A DNA stretch of 64,000 nt from Actinomycetales bacterium (GTDB lineage: Bacteria > Actinomycetota > Actinomycetes > Actinomycetales > Cellulomonadaceae), in the NCBI GenBank assembly GCA_020444245.1, contig JAHLLI010000006.1:62001-126000 (forward strand), read 5' to 3'. Positions 1 through 7,585 of the stretch are shown here, in pieces. The notes beneath the pieces were generated by a model. It searched no databases, was not told where the DNA came from, and was given only the letters and a program-made list of their open reading frames with translations. How positions within the stretch are numbered: the first letter of the stretch is position 1; every line of letters begins with the position of its first letter. Both the position numbers and the translations under genes were made by a program.

Positions 1-125
1 GTGTGTGCCTGGGCGGTCGGACGCAGCAGCACCAGGCCGACCACGGTGGCCAGGGCGAACGGCAGCAGGATCGCGGCGAGCAGGATCGCGGTCCGGTCGG
101 GGCGGCGTGGCACGCCCCCGATCAT
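1..125 (-). CDS. Membrane protein, N-terminal fragment (possibly YibE/F family)
   Basis: Only the first 41 codons lie in the window; the gene runs off the left edge. The start is the ATG whose complement is at 123-125. The peptide begins MIGGVPRRPDRTA and continues into a hydrophobic stretch of about 21 residues (ILLAAILLPFALATVVGLVL), then LRPTAQAH. This is a short basic N-terminus followed by one membrane helix. YibE/F proteins in actinobacteria often begin this way and sit next to dus, so that family is my guess from context. The fragment itself shows only a membrane-anchored start. It is divergent from dus, with 114 bases between the two starts. Confidence 0.45.
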   Translation of the reverse strand, partial: MIGGVPRRPDRTAILLAAILLPFALATVVGLVLLRPTAQAH

Positions 126-227
126 CCCGCACTCCGCCCGATGCCCAGGTCGCGCGCGGACGCCGGTCCGCCCCCGGGCGCGGGGCGTCCGACCGGAGCA
201 CGGGGTGGGTGCCGCGGGGCGGGATGG

Positions 228-240
228 GAGAATCCCGGGG
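228..240 (+). promoter_or_regulatory. Likely leaderless promoter of dus
   Basis: GAGAAT at 228-233 lies exactly six bases before the GTG start at 240, and no Shine-Dalgarno sequence is present. The same box-to-start spacing occurs before several other genes in this region, so transcription probably begins at the start codon. Confidence 0.4.
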
Positions 241-1394
241 TGACGACGACCACCGACCTGCTGCCGCCGCTGCGCCTCGGGCCGCTGACCATCGACACCC
301 CGGTGGTCCTCGCGCCGATGGCCGGGGTGACCAACCGTGCGTTCCGGCGGCTGTGCCGCGAGCACGGCGCCGGGCTGTACGTCGCGGAGATGGTGACGTC
401 CCGCGCCCTGGTGGAGCGCACCCCGGAGTCGCTGCGGATCATCGCGCACGACCCGGACGAGACGCCGCGCTCGGTCCAGGTGTACGGGGTCGACCCCGCC
501 ACCGTCGGCGCGGCGGTGCGCGTGATCGCCGCGGAGGACCGCGCCGACCACGTCGACCTCAATTTCGGCTGCCCGGTGCCCAAGGTCACGCGCAAGGGCG
601 GGGGAGCGGCGCTGCCGTGGAAGCGCGACCTGTTCGCGGCGATCGTCCAGGCGGCGGTGGCCGCTGCCGAGCCCCACGGCGTCCCGGTCACGGTGAAGAT
701 GCGGATGGGCATCGACGCCGAGCACCTCACGTACCTCGAGGCCGGGCGGATCGCCCAGGACGCCGGCGTCGCGGCGGTAGCCCTGCACGCCCGCACCGCA
801 GCCCAGCACTACTCCGGCACCGCCGACTGGACGGCCATCGCCCGGCTCAAGGAGCACCTCGACGTGCCCGTGCTGGGCAACGGGGACATCTGGGCCGCCG
901 AGGACGCGGTCGCGATGGTCGAGCAGACCGGCTGCGACGGCGTCGTGGTGGGGCGCGGGTGCCAGGGGCGGCCGTGGCTGTTCGCCGACCTGGCCGCCGC
1001 GTTCCACGGCTCGCCGGAGCGGGTCCGGCCGGGGCTGCGCGAGGTCGCCGCGACCATCCGGCGGCACGCCGAGCTGATGGCCGAGGACCTCGGTGAGGAG
1101 CGCGGCCTGCGCGAGCTGCGCAAGCACATGGCCTGGTACCTCAAGGGCTACGTCGTCGGCGGCGAGGCGCGTCACCGGCTCGCGATGGTCGCGAGCCTGG
1201 CCGAGCTCGACGAGCGGCTGGCCGACCTGGACCTGGACCAGCCGCACCCCGGCGAGCCCGCCGAGGGCCCACGTGGGCGGGCCGGCAGCCCCAAGCGCCC
1301 GGTGCTGCCCGAGCGCTGGCTGGACAGCCGCGAGCTCGACGACGACTTCCGGCGCGAGCTGGCCGCGGCAGAGCTCAGCGTGTCGGGGGGCTGA
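240..1394 (+). CDS. dus: tRNA-dihydrouridine synthase (DusB-like)
   Basis: A 384-residue flavoenzyme that reduces uridine to dihydrouridine in the D-loop of tRNA, using FMN and NADPH. The TIM-barrel signatures are in order: APMAGVTN near residue 25, LNFGCP with the catalytic Cys at 111 followed by KVTRKGGGAAL, TVKMRMG near 151, HART near 183 and VVVGRGCQGRPW near 236. Length and motif order fit the DusB group used by actinobacteria. The GTG at 240 was chosen because it directly precedes VTTTTDLLPPLRLG, the normal family start; the open frame further upstream is low-complexity. The last 20 bases overlap the convergent pfkB-type kinase gene. Confidence 0.93.
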   Translation: MTTTTDLLPPLRLGPLTIDTPVVLAPMAGVTNRAFRRLCREHGAGLYVAEMVTSRALVERTPESLRIIAHDPDETPRSVQVYGVDPATVGAAVRVIAAEDRADHVDLNFGCPVPKVTRKGGGAALPWKRDLFAAIVQAAVAAAEPHGVPVTVKMRMGIDAEHLTYLEAGRIAQDAGVAAVALHARTAAQHYSGTADWTAIARLKEHLDVPVLGNGDIWAAEDAVAMVEQTGCDGVVVGRGCQGRPWLFADLAAAFHGSPERVRPGLREVAATIRRHAELMAEDLGEERGLRELRKHMAWYLKGYVVGGEARHRLAMVASLAELDERLADLDLDQPHPGEPAEGPRGRAGSPKRPVLPERWLDSRELDDDFRRELAAAELSVSGG

Positions 1395-2277
1395 CCTCGA
1401 CCTGCGCCGCGAGCGCGCGCACCTGGTCCCAGGTCGCGTGCGGGGCGCCGAGGCCGGCCGTGCCCACCGCGAGGGCACCGCAGGCCGACGCCGCGGCGAG
1501 GGCCTCCGCGGTCCCGAGCCCGGCCAGGTGCGCGGCGAGGAGGCCCGCGCCGAAGGCGTCACCCGCGCCGTTGGTGTCCACCACGTCGACCGCGGGCGAG
1601 CCCACGGTACGCAGGCCGTCGGCGTCCGCCGCGAGCGCCCCGGCACTGCCGCGGGTGGCCACCGCGAGTCGTGCACCTCGCTCGACCGCGGCGCGCAGAT
1701 GGGCGGCCGGGTCCGGCAACCGCGCGGTCGAGACCTGGAGCACGTCGGCCGCCGCCGCGAACGGGCGCTGGTAGTCGGCCACACCGTCGTCGTCGTGCAC
1801 GTCGCACCACACCGGCACACCGAGCGACCGAGCCGCTGCGAGCACCGGCCGGGCGTGGTCGGCCAGGTCCACGACGGCCGCGTCGGCGCCGGCCAACGCG
1901 TCGAGCACCCGCGGGTCCACGACGTCCGGGTCCTCGACCGCGGGCAGCTCGAGGTAGATCGACACGCGCTCGTCGCGGGCCATCAGGTTGACGTGCCGCT
2001 CGGAACGGCCCGCGACCGCCGGGCGGTCGAGCAGGGTGATCCGCGGGTGGGCGAGCGCGGCGCGGATCGCCTCGGCCTCGGCGTCGGCGCCCAGCACGGT
2101 GCAGAGCACGACGTCGACGCCCAGCGCGGCGAGCGTCACCGCGGTGCCCGCCGAGGTGCCGCCGAGGCCGTCGTGGTGGTTCGCCGCGAACACCGTCGCG
2201 GTGTGCCGGGGCGGCAGCTCGTCGAGCTGCACGAGGGTGTTCCACGAGCACGGACCTACGACGACCACGCGGGGCAT
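1375..2277 (-). CDS. PfkB-family carbohydrate kinase
   Basis: A 300-residue ribokinase/PfkB-fold sugar kinase that transfers phosphate from ATP to a sugar or nucleoside. The N-terminus MPRVVVVGPCSWNTLV and the GGTSAGTAVTLAALG segment (residues 39-53) match the family's first signature. DTNGAGDAFGAG (234-245) is the second signature and carries the catalytic base Asp240. The substrate cannot be read from the sequence; the odd PCSWNTLVQLDELP start argues against a plain ribokinase or fructokinase. The ATG lies six bases after a TACTCT box, implying a leaderless message. The gene ends inside the end of dus on the other strand. Confidence 0.85.
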   Translation of the reverse strand: MPRVVVVGPCSWNTLVQLDELPPRHTATVFAANHHDGLGGTSAGTAVTLAALGVDVVLCTVLGADAEAEAIRAALAHPRITLLDRPAVAGRSERHVNLMARDERVSIYLELPAVEDPDVVDPRVLDALAGADAAVVDLADHARPVLAAARSLGVPVWCDVHDDDGVADYQRPFAAAADVLQVSTARLPDPAAHLRAAVERGARLAVATRGSAGALAADADGLRTVGSPAVDVVDTNGAGDAFGAGLLAAHLAGLGTAEALAAASACGALAVGTAGLGAPHATWDQVRALAAQVEVSPPTR

Positions 2278-2283
2278 GGCCCG

Positions 2284-2307
2284 AGAGTACGGCCGGCGAC
2301 GTAGCCT
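2284..2307. promoter_or_regulatory. Divergent leaderless promoter pair
   Basis: Only 36 bases separate the kinase start (2277, minus) from the beta-propeller gene start (2314, plus). The minus-strand -10 box TACTCT (complement at 2284-2289) is six bases from its ATG. The plus-strand box TAGCCT (2302-2307) is six bases from its GTG. The two promoters therefore nearly abut and may compete for RNA polymerase. Confidence 0.5.
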
Positions 2308-2313
2308 TCTGCC

Positions 2314-3678
2314 GTGGCCGACCTGGTGGAGGTGGAGCTCGACGACGAGCTCGAGCCGTTGCCCGAGCGCCGGCGCCGGCCGCGCGGCCCCTGGTCGATG
2401 CGCCGTTGGGCCTGGGCCACGACGGGTCTGGCCGTCGCGCTCGCCACGGCCACGGTGGCCGGGGGCGTGGGCGCCGCCGCACTGAGCGCGCCGGGCCCGG
2501 GCGGGCTGACCACGGACCTCACCGTCCCGCGCCACGCGCGGTGGAGCGAGCCAGGGGCGCAGCTGATCGGCGCGGTCGGCGACCTCGTGCTCGTCACGGA
2601 CGAGCTGAGGAACGACGTCCGGGCACTGCGCGTGGGCGACGGCACGCAGGTCTGGCGGGCCGACGGCTCCTGCACGCTCGCTCCGCTGGGCGGGCCCGCC
2701 GCAGAGCAGATCGTCGGCGGGCCCACCCTGGTGGCCGACCCGCGGTACGGGCGCGTGGTGTGCACGGACGCGGTCGAGGATGCGCCGGTCACGCGGGTGC
2801 TGGACCCGGCCACCGGCGCTGTTCTCGCGCAGGTCCCGCAGCAGCTCACGGTGATCGGCGACTACCTGGTCGACCTGGGGGCGGCCACCGTGGACCAGAC
2901 CCGACCGCCGCAGAAGATCGCGGTACGTGCGCTCGCGGACGGTGCCGAGCTCTGGAGCCGCGAGCTGGACCCGACGAACGGCCAGGCCGAGTGGGGTACC
3001 ACCCCGACGGCGCTCGTGCTGGCCGACATGGTCCCGAGCGGCGGGATGTCCATGAGCAGGGTGGACCTGGCGTCGGGCGAGATGAGCCCCGTGCCGGCTG
3101 ACGCCGTGGTCCCACTCCTCGAGTTCCCGGTGGCCGACGGTCGCACCGGCACGACCGGGTGGCGTGCGACCGGGCAGCTGGCCTCCGTCGTGGCCGACGC
3201 AGGCGGCGTGGTGTGGGCCCGTGACGGATACGGCGTGATCCCCGCGAGGGTGCACGACGACGGGCCCGAGGTACTCCTCGCGGCGGGACCGAACGGCGGG
3301 ACCGCCGCGCTCGAGCCCGAGACCGGGTCCGTGCTGTGGAGCGCGGAGGTCGACGGCGGCTTCCCCCTCGTGCAGGTCGCGGGCGTGGTGCTGACCGGCA
3401 CCGCCAGCCCGTCGTTGCGTGACGAACGGACCGGCGAGGTGCGCTGGACGGTGCCGGGCGGCGAGATGGCCCTGTCCGCGAGCGACGGCACCAACCTGCT
3501 GCTGCGGGACCTCGCGACCGGGGCGCTGGTGGTCCGCGACCTGCGCGACGGTCGCGAGGTGACGCGCTACACGGTGCCCGGGATGAGTCAGAGCGCCCTC
3601 GTGGTGGACGCGGTCGCGCTGTCCGCCGGTCGGCTCGCGGTGGTCACGACCGACGGGCTCACGCTCCTGGCGCCGTAG
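2314..3678 (+). CDS. Membrane-anchored PQQ-type beta-propeller protein (paralog 1 of 3)
   Basis: A 454-residue protein of unknown role. It opens with the acidic motif LVEVELDDELEPLP, then an Arg-rich segment with WSMRRWAW, then one membrane helix (about residues 34-56). An extracytoplasmic domain made of repeats such as RVGDGTQVWRADG, DLASGEM, EPETGSVLWSAEVDG and DERTGEVRWTVPGG follows. These PQQ_2/quinoprotein-like repeats fold as a beta-propeller; no PQQ ligands or catalytic residues can be assigned. Two paralogs sharing the same N-terminal acidic motif lie at 13643-15013 and 15096-16469. The family is widespread in Cellulomonas-type genomes but I know of no assigned function. Confidence 0.75.
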   Translation: MADLVEVELDDELEPLPERRRRPRGPWSMRRWAWATTGLAVALATATVAGGVGAAALSAPGPGGLTTDLTVPRHARWSEPGAQLIGAVGDLVLVTDELRNDVRALRVGDGTQVWRADGSCTLAPLGGPAAEQIVGGPTLVADPRYGRVVCTDAVEDAPVTRVLDPATGAVLAQVPQQLTVIGDYLVDLGAATVDQTRPPQKIAVRALADGAELWSRELDPTNGQAEWGTTPTALVLADMVPSGGMSMSRVDLASGEMSPVPADAVVPLLEFPVADGRTGTTGWRATGQLASVVADAGGVVWARDGYGVIPARVHDDGPEVLLAAGPNGGTAALEPETGSVLWSAEVDGGFPLVQVAGVVLTGTASPSLRDERTGEVRWTVPGGEMALSASDGTNLLLRDLATGALVVRDLRDGREVTRYTVPGMSQSALVVDAVALSAGRLAVVTTDGLTLLAP

Positions 3679-3705
3679 TCGTGGCCTTTGGCCGGGCCCG
3701 GCGGC

Positions 3706-5397
3706 TCAGGCCCGGGCGGCAGGCCGGAACCACACGGTCGCCTCGGCGGGCACCTCGGCCGCCGAGGCGTCGACCGAGGACGCCAGCACCTCGAACCCTC
3801 CCGGCACCGCCATCGGCGCGGACCCCAGGTTGGTCACCACGAGGACGTCCCCGTTGACGAACGCCAGGGTGGTGTCGTCGCACAGGTCGTCGGCCCAGGC
3901 GAGCGAGCCGCCGCCCAGCCCCAGCTCGCGGCGAAGCGCCAGGGCTTCCCGGTACAGCTCGAAGGTCGAGCCCGGGACCCCGACCTGGCGGTCGGCCGCG
4001 AGCTCCCCGAACACCTCGGGCTGGGTCAGCCAGCTCGCCCCGGTGGGGGAGAAGCCGTACGCCGGGGCGTCGGCGGACCACGGCAGCGGGACCCGGCAGC
4101 CGTCGCGGCCCTTCTGGGTGTGCCCGGTGCGCTCCCACACCGGGTCCTGGCGCTCGTCGTCGTCCAGCGTGGTGTGCTCGGGCAGACCGAGCTCCTCACC
4201 CTGGTAGACGTACGCCGACCCCGGCAGCGCGAGCATCATCAGGCTCGCGGCGCGCGCCCGGCGCAGGCCCAGGGCCTGGTCCGGCTGCGGGTCGTCGGCG
4301 CCGATGCCCGGGCCGAACGTGCCCGGCACCGCCAGGCCCAGCCGCGAGGCGTGCCGGACCACGTCGTGGTTGGACAGCACCCAGGTGGTCGTGGCACCGA
4401 CATCGTCCATCGCCAGGAGCGAGTCGGTGATGGCCGTGCGCTGGGCGTTGGCGTCCCACAACGCGGTGAGGAAGCCGAAGTTGAACGACTGGTGCACCTC
4501 GTCGGGTCGCACGTAGCGGGCCATCCGCCTCGGGTCGGCGACCCACGCCTCGGCGACCATGGCGCGCTCGCCGTCGTACCCGTTCAGGATGCGGCGCCAC
4601 TCCCGGTAGATCTCGTGGACGCCCTCCTGGTCCCACATCGGACCCAGGTGGTGGGTGGGGTCGAGGTTCTCGTGCACCGTGACGGTGTCCGGCAGCCCGT
4701 CGGCCTTGACCATGCCGTGCGCCACGTCGATGCGGAACCCGTCCACCCCGCGGTCCAGCCAGAACCGCAGGATCGCGGCGAACTCGGCGTGCACCTCCGG
4801 GTTCGTCCAGTCCAGGTCCGGCTGGGAGTCGTCGAACAGGTGCAGGTACCACTGCCCTGGGGTGCCGTCCGGCTCGGTGACCCGCGTCCATGCCGTGCCG
4901 CCGAAGGTCGACAGCCAGTTGTTCGGCGGCTCGCCGCCGTCCGGGCCCTTGCCCTCGCGGAAGATGTAGCGCGCGCGCTCCGGGCTGCCCGGTCCCGCGG
5001 CCAGCGCGGCTCGGAACCACGCGTGGTCCCACGAGGTGTGGTTGGGCACCAGGTCGACCAGCACGCGCAGGCCCAGTCGCTTCGCCTCGGCGAGCAGGGT
5101 GTCCGCGTCGTCGAGCGTGCCGAACGTGGGCTCGATGTCGCAGTAGTCGGCGACGTCGTACCCCGCGTCGTGCTGGGGGGAGGGGTAGAACGGCGAGATC
5201 CACACCGCGTCCACGCCGAGCGCCGCCAGGTGCGGCAGGTGCGCGGTGATGCCGGGCAGGTCGCCCATCCCGTCGCCGTCGGAGTCGGCGAAGGAGCGGG
5301 GGTAGACCTGGTAGACCACGGCGTCGCGCCACCACGGGCCGTCGCCGGTCGCGGGGTGGACGAGGGTGGTCGAGAGTGCGGTGGACGTGCTCGTCAT
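3706..5397 (-). CDS. GH13 alpha-glucosidase / oligo-1,6-glucosidase-like
   Basis: A 563-residue cytoplasmic alpha-amylase-family enzyme expected to hydrolyse short alpha-glucosides. Conserved regions are WWRDAVVYQVYPRSFADSDGDG (residues 22-43), DLVPNHTS (115-122), GFRIDVAHGM with nucleophile Asp224, VAEAW with acid/base Glu283 and LSNHD with transition-state stabiliser Asp345. The GVDAVWISPFYPSPQHDAGYD segment is typical of oligo-1,6-glucosidase and trehalose-6-phosphate hydrolase relatives. There is no signal peptide, so it acts on imported sugars. The ATG was selected because MTSTSTALS directly precedes the catalytic domain; a GAGACT box lies seven bases upstream. It stands alone, without transporter genes beside it. 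Confidence 0.88.
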   Translation of the reverse strand: MTSTSTALSTTLVHPATGDGPWWRDAVVYQVYPRSFADSDGDGMGDLPGITAHLPHLAALGVDAVWISPFYPSPQHDAGYDVADYCDIEPTFGTLDDADTLLAEAKRLGLRVLVDLVPNHTSWDHAWFRAALAAGPGSPERARYIFREGKGPDGGEPPNNWLSTFGGTAWTRVTEPDGTPGQWYLHLFDDSQPDLDWTNPEVHAEFAAILRFWLDRGVDGFRIDVAHGMVKADGLPDTVTVHENLDPTHHLGPMWDQEGVHEIYREWRRILNGYDGERAMVAEAWVADPRRMARYVRPDEVHQSFNFGFLTALWDANAQRTAITDSLLAMDDVGATTTWVLSNHDVVRHASRLGLAVPGTFGPGIGADDPQPDQALGLRRARAASLMMLALPGSAYVYQGEELGLPEHTTLDDDERQDPVWERTGHTQKGRDGCRVPLPWSADAPAYGFSPTGASWLTQPEVFGELAADRQVGVPGSTFELYREALALRRELGLGGGSLAWADDLCDDTTLAFVNGDVLVVTNLGSAPMAVPGGFEVLASSVDASAAEVPAEATVWFRPAARA

Positions 5398-5460
5398 GGC
5401 GGAAAGTCTCGCATCCGCGCGGCGGTGCCCGGGACAGCGCTGCGGCGCCCGGCGCGTGGC

Positions 5461-5466
5461 TAGGGT
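5461..5466 (+). promoter_or_regulatory. Likely leaderless -10 box of the dGTPase gene
   Basis: TAGGGT at 5461-5466 lies seven bases before the ATG at 5474. No Shine-Dalgarno sequence is present in between. Confidence 0.4.
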
Positions 5467-5473
5467 TGGCCCC

Positions 5474-6721
5474 ATGGGGTACAGCGACCACGATCGCGCC
5501 CGCCCCGTGGCCGAGCCCCCGAAGTCCGAGCAGCGCACCGCGTTCGAGCGCGACCGTGCCCGGGTGGTGCACTCCGCGGCGCTGCGCCGGCTCGGTGCCA
5601 AGACGCAGGTCCTCGGGCCGGCGAGCGACGACTTCGTCCGGACCCGGCTGACGCACACCCTCGAGGTGGCCCAGGTGGGCCGCGAGCTGGGCAAGGCGCT
5701 GGGCTGCGACCCGGACGTGGTCGACACGGCATGCCTCGCGCACGACCTGGGACACCCGCCGTTCGGCCACAACGGCGAGCGGGCGCTGGCCGAGGTCGCT
5801 GCGGGGATCGGCGGGTTCGAGGGCAACGCGCAGACCCTGCGGCTGCTGACCAGGCTCGAGCCCAAGGTCGCGGACGCCGGCGGGCGCTCGGTGGGTCTCA
5901 ACCTGACGCGGGCGAGCCTGGACGCCTCCGTGAAGTACCCCTGGCCCGCCGGCGGTGGCCCGGCGCACGTCTCGGCCCGCAAGTTCGGCGTCTACCCGGA
6001 CGACGCGGAGGCCTTCGCCTGGTTGCGCGAGGGCGCGCCGGACGGGGTGCGCTGCCTGGAGGCCGAGGTGATGGACCTCGCTGACGACGTGTCCTACTCC
6101 GTGCACGACGTGGAGGACGCGGTGGTCTCCGGCCGCCTCGACCTGGACGTGCTGGCGGACGCGGGGGCACGGCAGGCCGTGGTCGGCCAGGTCCACGCCT
6201 GGTATGGCGCGGCGGTGCCCGCGGAGGAGCTGGACGGCGCGATGCTGCGGTTGCCGCGCACCGAGGCGTGGGTGGCCGGGTTCGACGGCTCGCGGCGCTC
6301 GCTCGCCGCGCTCAAGGACATGACGAGCCAGCTCATCGGGCGGTTCGTCGGTGCGGCGATCGATGCGACCCGTGCCGAGCACGGCAGCGGTGCGCTGACC
6401 CGCTACGACGCGCGCCTCGTGGTGCCACGGGCGACCCTGGCGGAGATCCTCGCGCTCAAGGGCCTGGCCGCGAGGTACGTGATGGCCCCGCGCGAGTCGG
6501 AGCCGCTGTTCCGTCGCCAGCGTGAGCTGGTCACCGAGCTGGTCGAGGTGCTGTCCGACCGTGCGCCGGTCGCGCTCGAGCCGCCGTTCGCCGCCGACTG
6601 GCGGGCCGCGGGCGACGACGCGGCGCGGTTGCGCGTCGTGGTCGACCAGGTCGCCTCGCTCACCGACGTCTCGGCCGCCGAGTGGCACGCGCGGCTGGTC
6701 AACCCCAGGCTTCGGTCGTGA
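5474..6721 (+). CDS. dgt: Deoxyguanosinetriphosphate triphosphohydrolase-like HD protein
   Basis: A 415-residue HD-domain dNTPase that hydrolyses dGTP (or dNTPs in general) to the nucleoside and triphosphate, helping to control dNTP pools. Seen: FERDRARVVHSAALRRLGAKTQV (metal/nucleotide entry region, about residues 24-46), RTRLTHTLEVAQVGR with His61, AHDLGHPPFGHNGE with the His90-Asp91 metal pair, and the later DLADDVSYSVHDVEDA motif containing another conserved Asp. Length matches the actinobacterial Dgt group, which commonly lies just before dnaG as here. The ATG at 5474 gives the normal MGYSDHDRAR start. Its stop overlaps the start of the ZIP transporter gene by four bases. Confidence 0.92.
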   Translation: MGYSDHDRARPVAEPPKSEQRTAFERDRARVVHSAALRRLGAKTQVLGPASDDFVRTRLTHTLEVAQVGRELGKALGCDPDVVDTACLAHDLGHPPFGHNGERALAEVAAGIGGFEGNAQTLRLLTRLEPKVADAGGRSVGLNLTRASLDASVKYPWPAGGGPAHVSARKFGVYPDDAEAFAWLREGAPDGVRCLEAEVMDLADDVSYSVHDVEDAVVSGRLDLDVLADAGARQAVVGQVHAWYGAAVPAEELDGAMLRLPRTEAWVAGFDGSRRSLAALKDMTSQLIGRFVGAAIDATRAEHGSGALTRYDARLVVPRATLAEILALKGLAARYVMAPRESEPLFRRQRELVTELVEVLSDRAPVALEPPFAADWRAAGDDAARLRVVVDQVASLTDVSAAEWHARLVNPRLRS

Positions 6722-7545
6722 GCCTCGACCTGTTCGCGGTCAAGCTGGTCTTCGCCGCGGTGATCGCGGCGGTCGGCCTGTTCGGCACCTGGCTGCCGTG
6801 GCTGCTGGGCCGGCGCGGTGCGAGCGAACGGACGCTCGCGCTCAGCGACACGTTCGCCGCGGGCGTGCTCGGGGGCGCCGGCCTGATCCACCTGCTGGGG
6901 TCCGGGATGGACACGTTCCGCGCCGCGCTGCCGGACGTGACCTACCCGCTGGCCTTGCTGCTGGCGGGGGCGGGCTTCCTGCTCATCCTGCTGATCGAGG
7001 CCGTGGTGGTGCCCGGCCACCCCGGTCATGACACCGCCCCGACCGCGCACGGCACGGCGGGTCTGCAGCACGAGCTGGACTGGCACTCCGAGGGCTCTGC
7101 CGTGTACCCGGCGATCCTGCTGGTCGTGCTGTCGGTCCACTCGGTGATCCTCGGCATGGCGCTGGGCGCCCAGAGCGCGGCGTCGGGGGCCCTGGTGGTG
7201 TTCCTGGCGATCCTCGCCCACAAGGCGGCCGCCGGGGTCGCGCTCGGCGTCGGCTTCCAGCGCCAGGGCCTGACCCACCGCCAGGCCCTGCCGCGGCTGA
7301 CGTTCTTCTCGGTGATGACGCCGCTGGGGATCGTGGCCGGTGCGGCGGTCGGGGCGAGCCTGTCCGGGCAGGCCGGGCAGCTCTTCGAGGCGGTGTTCGA
7401 CTCGGTGGGCGCCGGGACGTTCCTGTACATCGCGGCGCTGGACATCATCAAGACGGAGTTCGACGACCCTGGCGATCACGGCCGCAAGTGGCTGGCCACG
7501 GCCACCGGGTTCGGTCTCATGGCGCTGCTCGCGCTGTGGGTGTGA
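6718..7545 (+). CDS. ZIP-family metal cation transporter
   Basis: A 275-residue integral membrane protein with about eight hydrophobic segments. A His-containing loop at about residues 100-125 (PGHPGHDTAPTAHG and further) lies between helices III and IV. The signature helices SVHSVILGMALGAQ and LAILAHKAAAGVALGV carry the paired His/Gly residues that form the metal path in ZIP proteins. It should import zinc or iron down a gradient into the cytoplasm. The GTG at 6718 overlaps the dGTPase stop as GTGA, indicating co-translation. The metal cannot be decided from the sequence. Confidence 0.85.
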   Translation: MSLDLFAVKLVFAAVIAAVGLFGTWLPWLLGRRGASERTLALSDTFAAGVLGGAGLIHLLGSGMDTFRAALPDVTYPLALLLAGAGFLLILLIEAVVVPGHPGHDTAPTAHGTAGLQHELDWHSEGSAVYPAILLVVLSVHSVILGMALGAQSAASGALVVFLAILAHKAAAGVALGVGFQRQGLTHRQALPRLTFFSVMTPLGIVAGAAVGASLSGQAGQLFEAVFDSVGAGTFLYIAALDIIKTEFDDPGDHGRKWLATATGFGLMALLALWV

Positions 7546-7573
7546 GCCGGGGCTGGGGGCGGCCGCGGTGACC

Positions 7574-7579
7574 TAGACT
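7574..7579 (+). promoter_or_regulatory. Likely leaderless -10 box of dnaG
   Basis: TAGACT at 7574-7579 is six bases before the dnaG GTG at 7586 and lies in the 40-base gap after the ZIP gene. Confidence 0.4.
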
Positions 7580-7585
7580 CGCCGC

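Noticed and set aside
2278-3255. Long N-terminal extension of the PfkB kinase on the minus strand
   Set aside because: It is antisense to the beta-propeller gene, low-complexity, and the kinase signature and leaderless promoter fix the start at 2277.
5398-6688. Long minus-strand frame opposite the dGTPase gene
   Set aside because: Arg/Pro/His-rich shadow of the dGTPase codons with no family motif; the real gene is on the plus strand.
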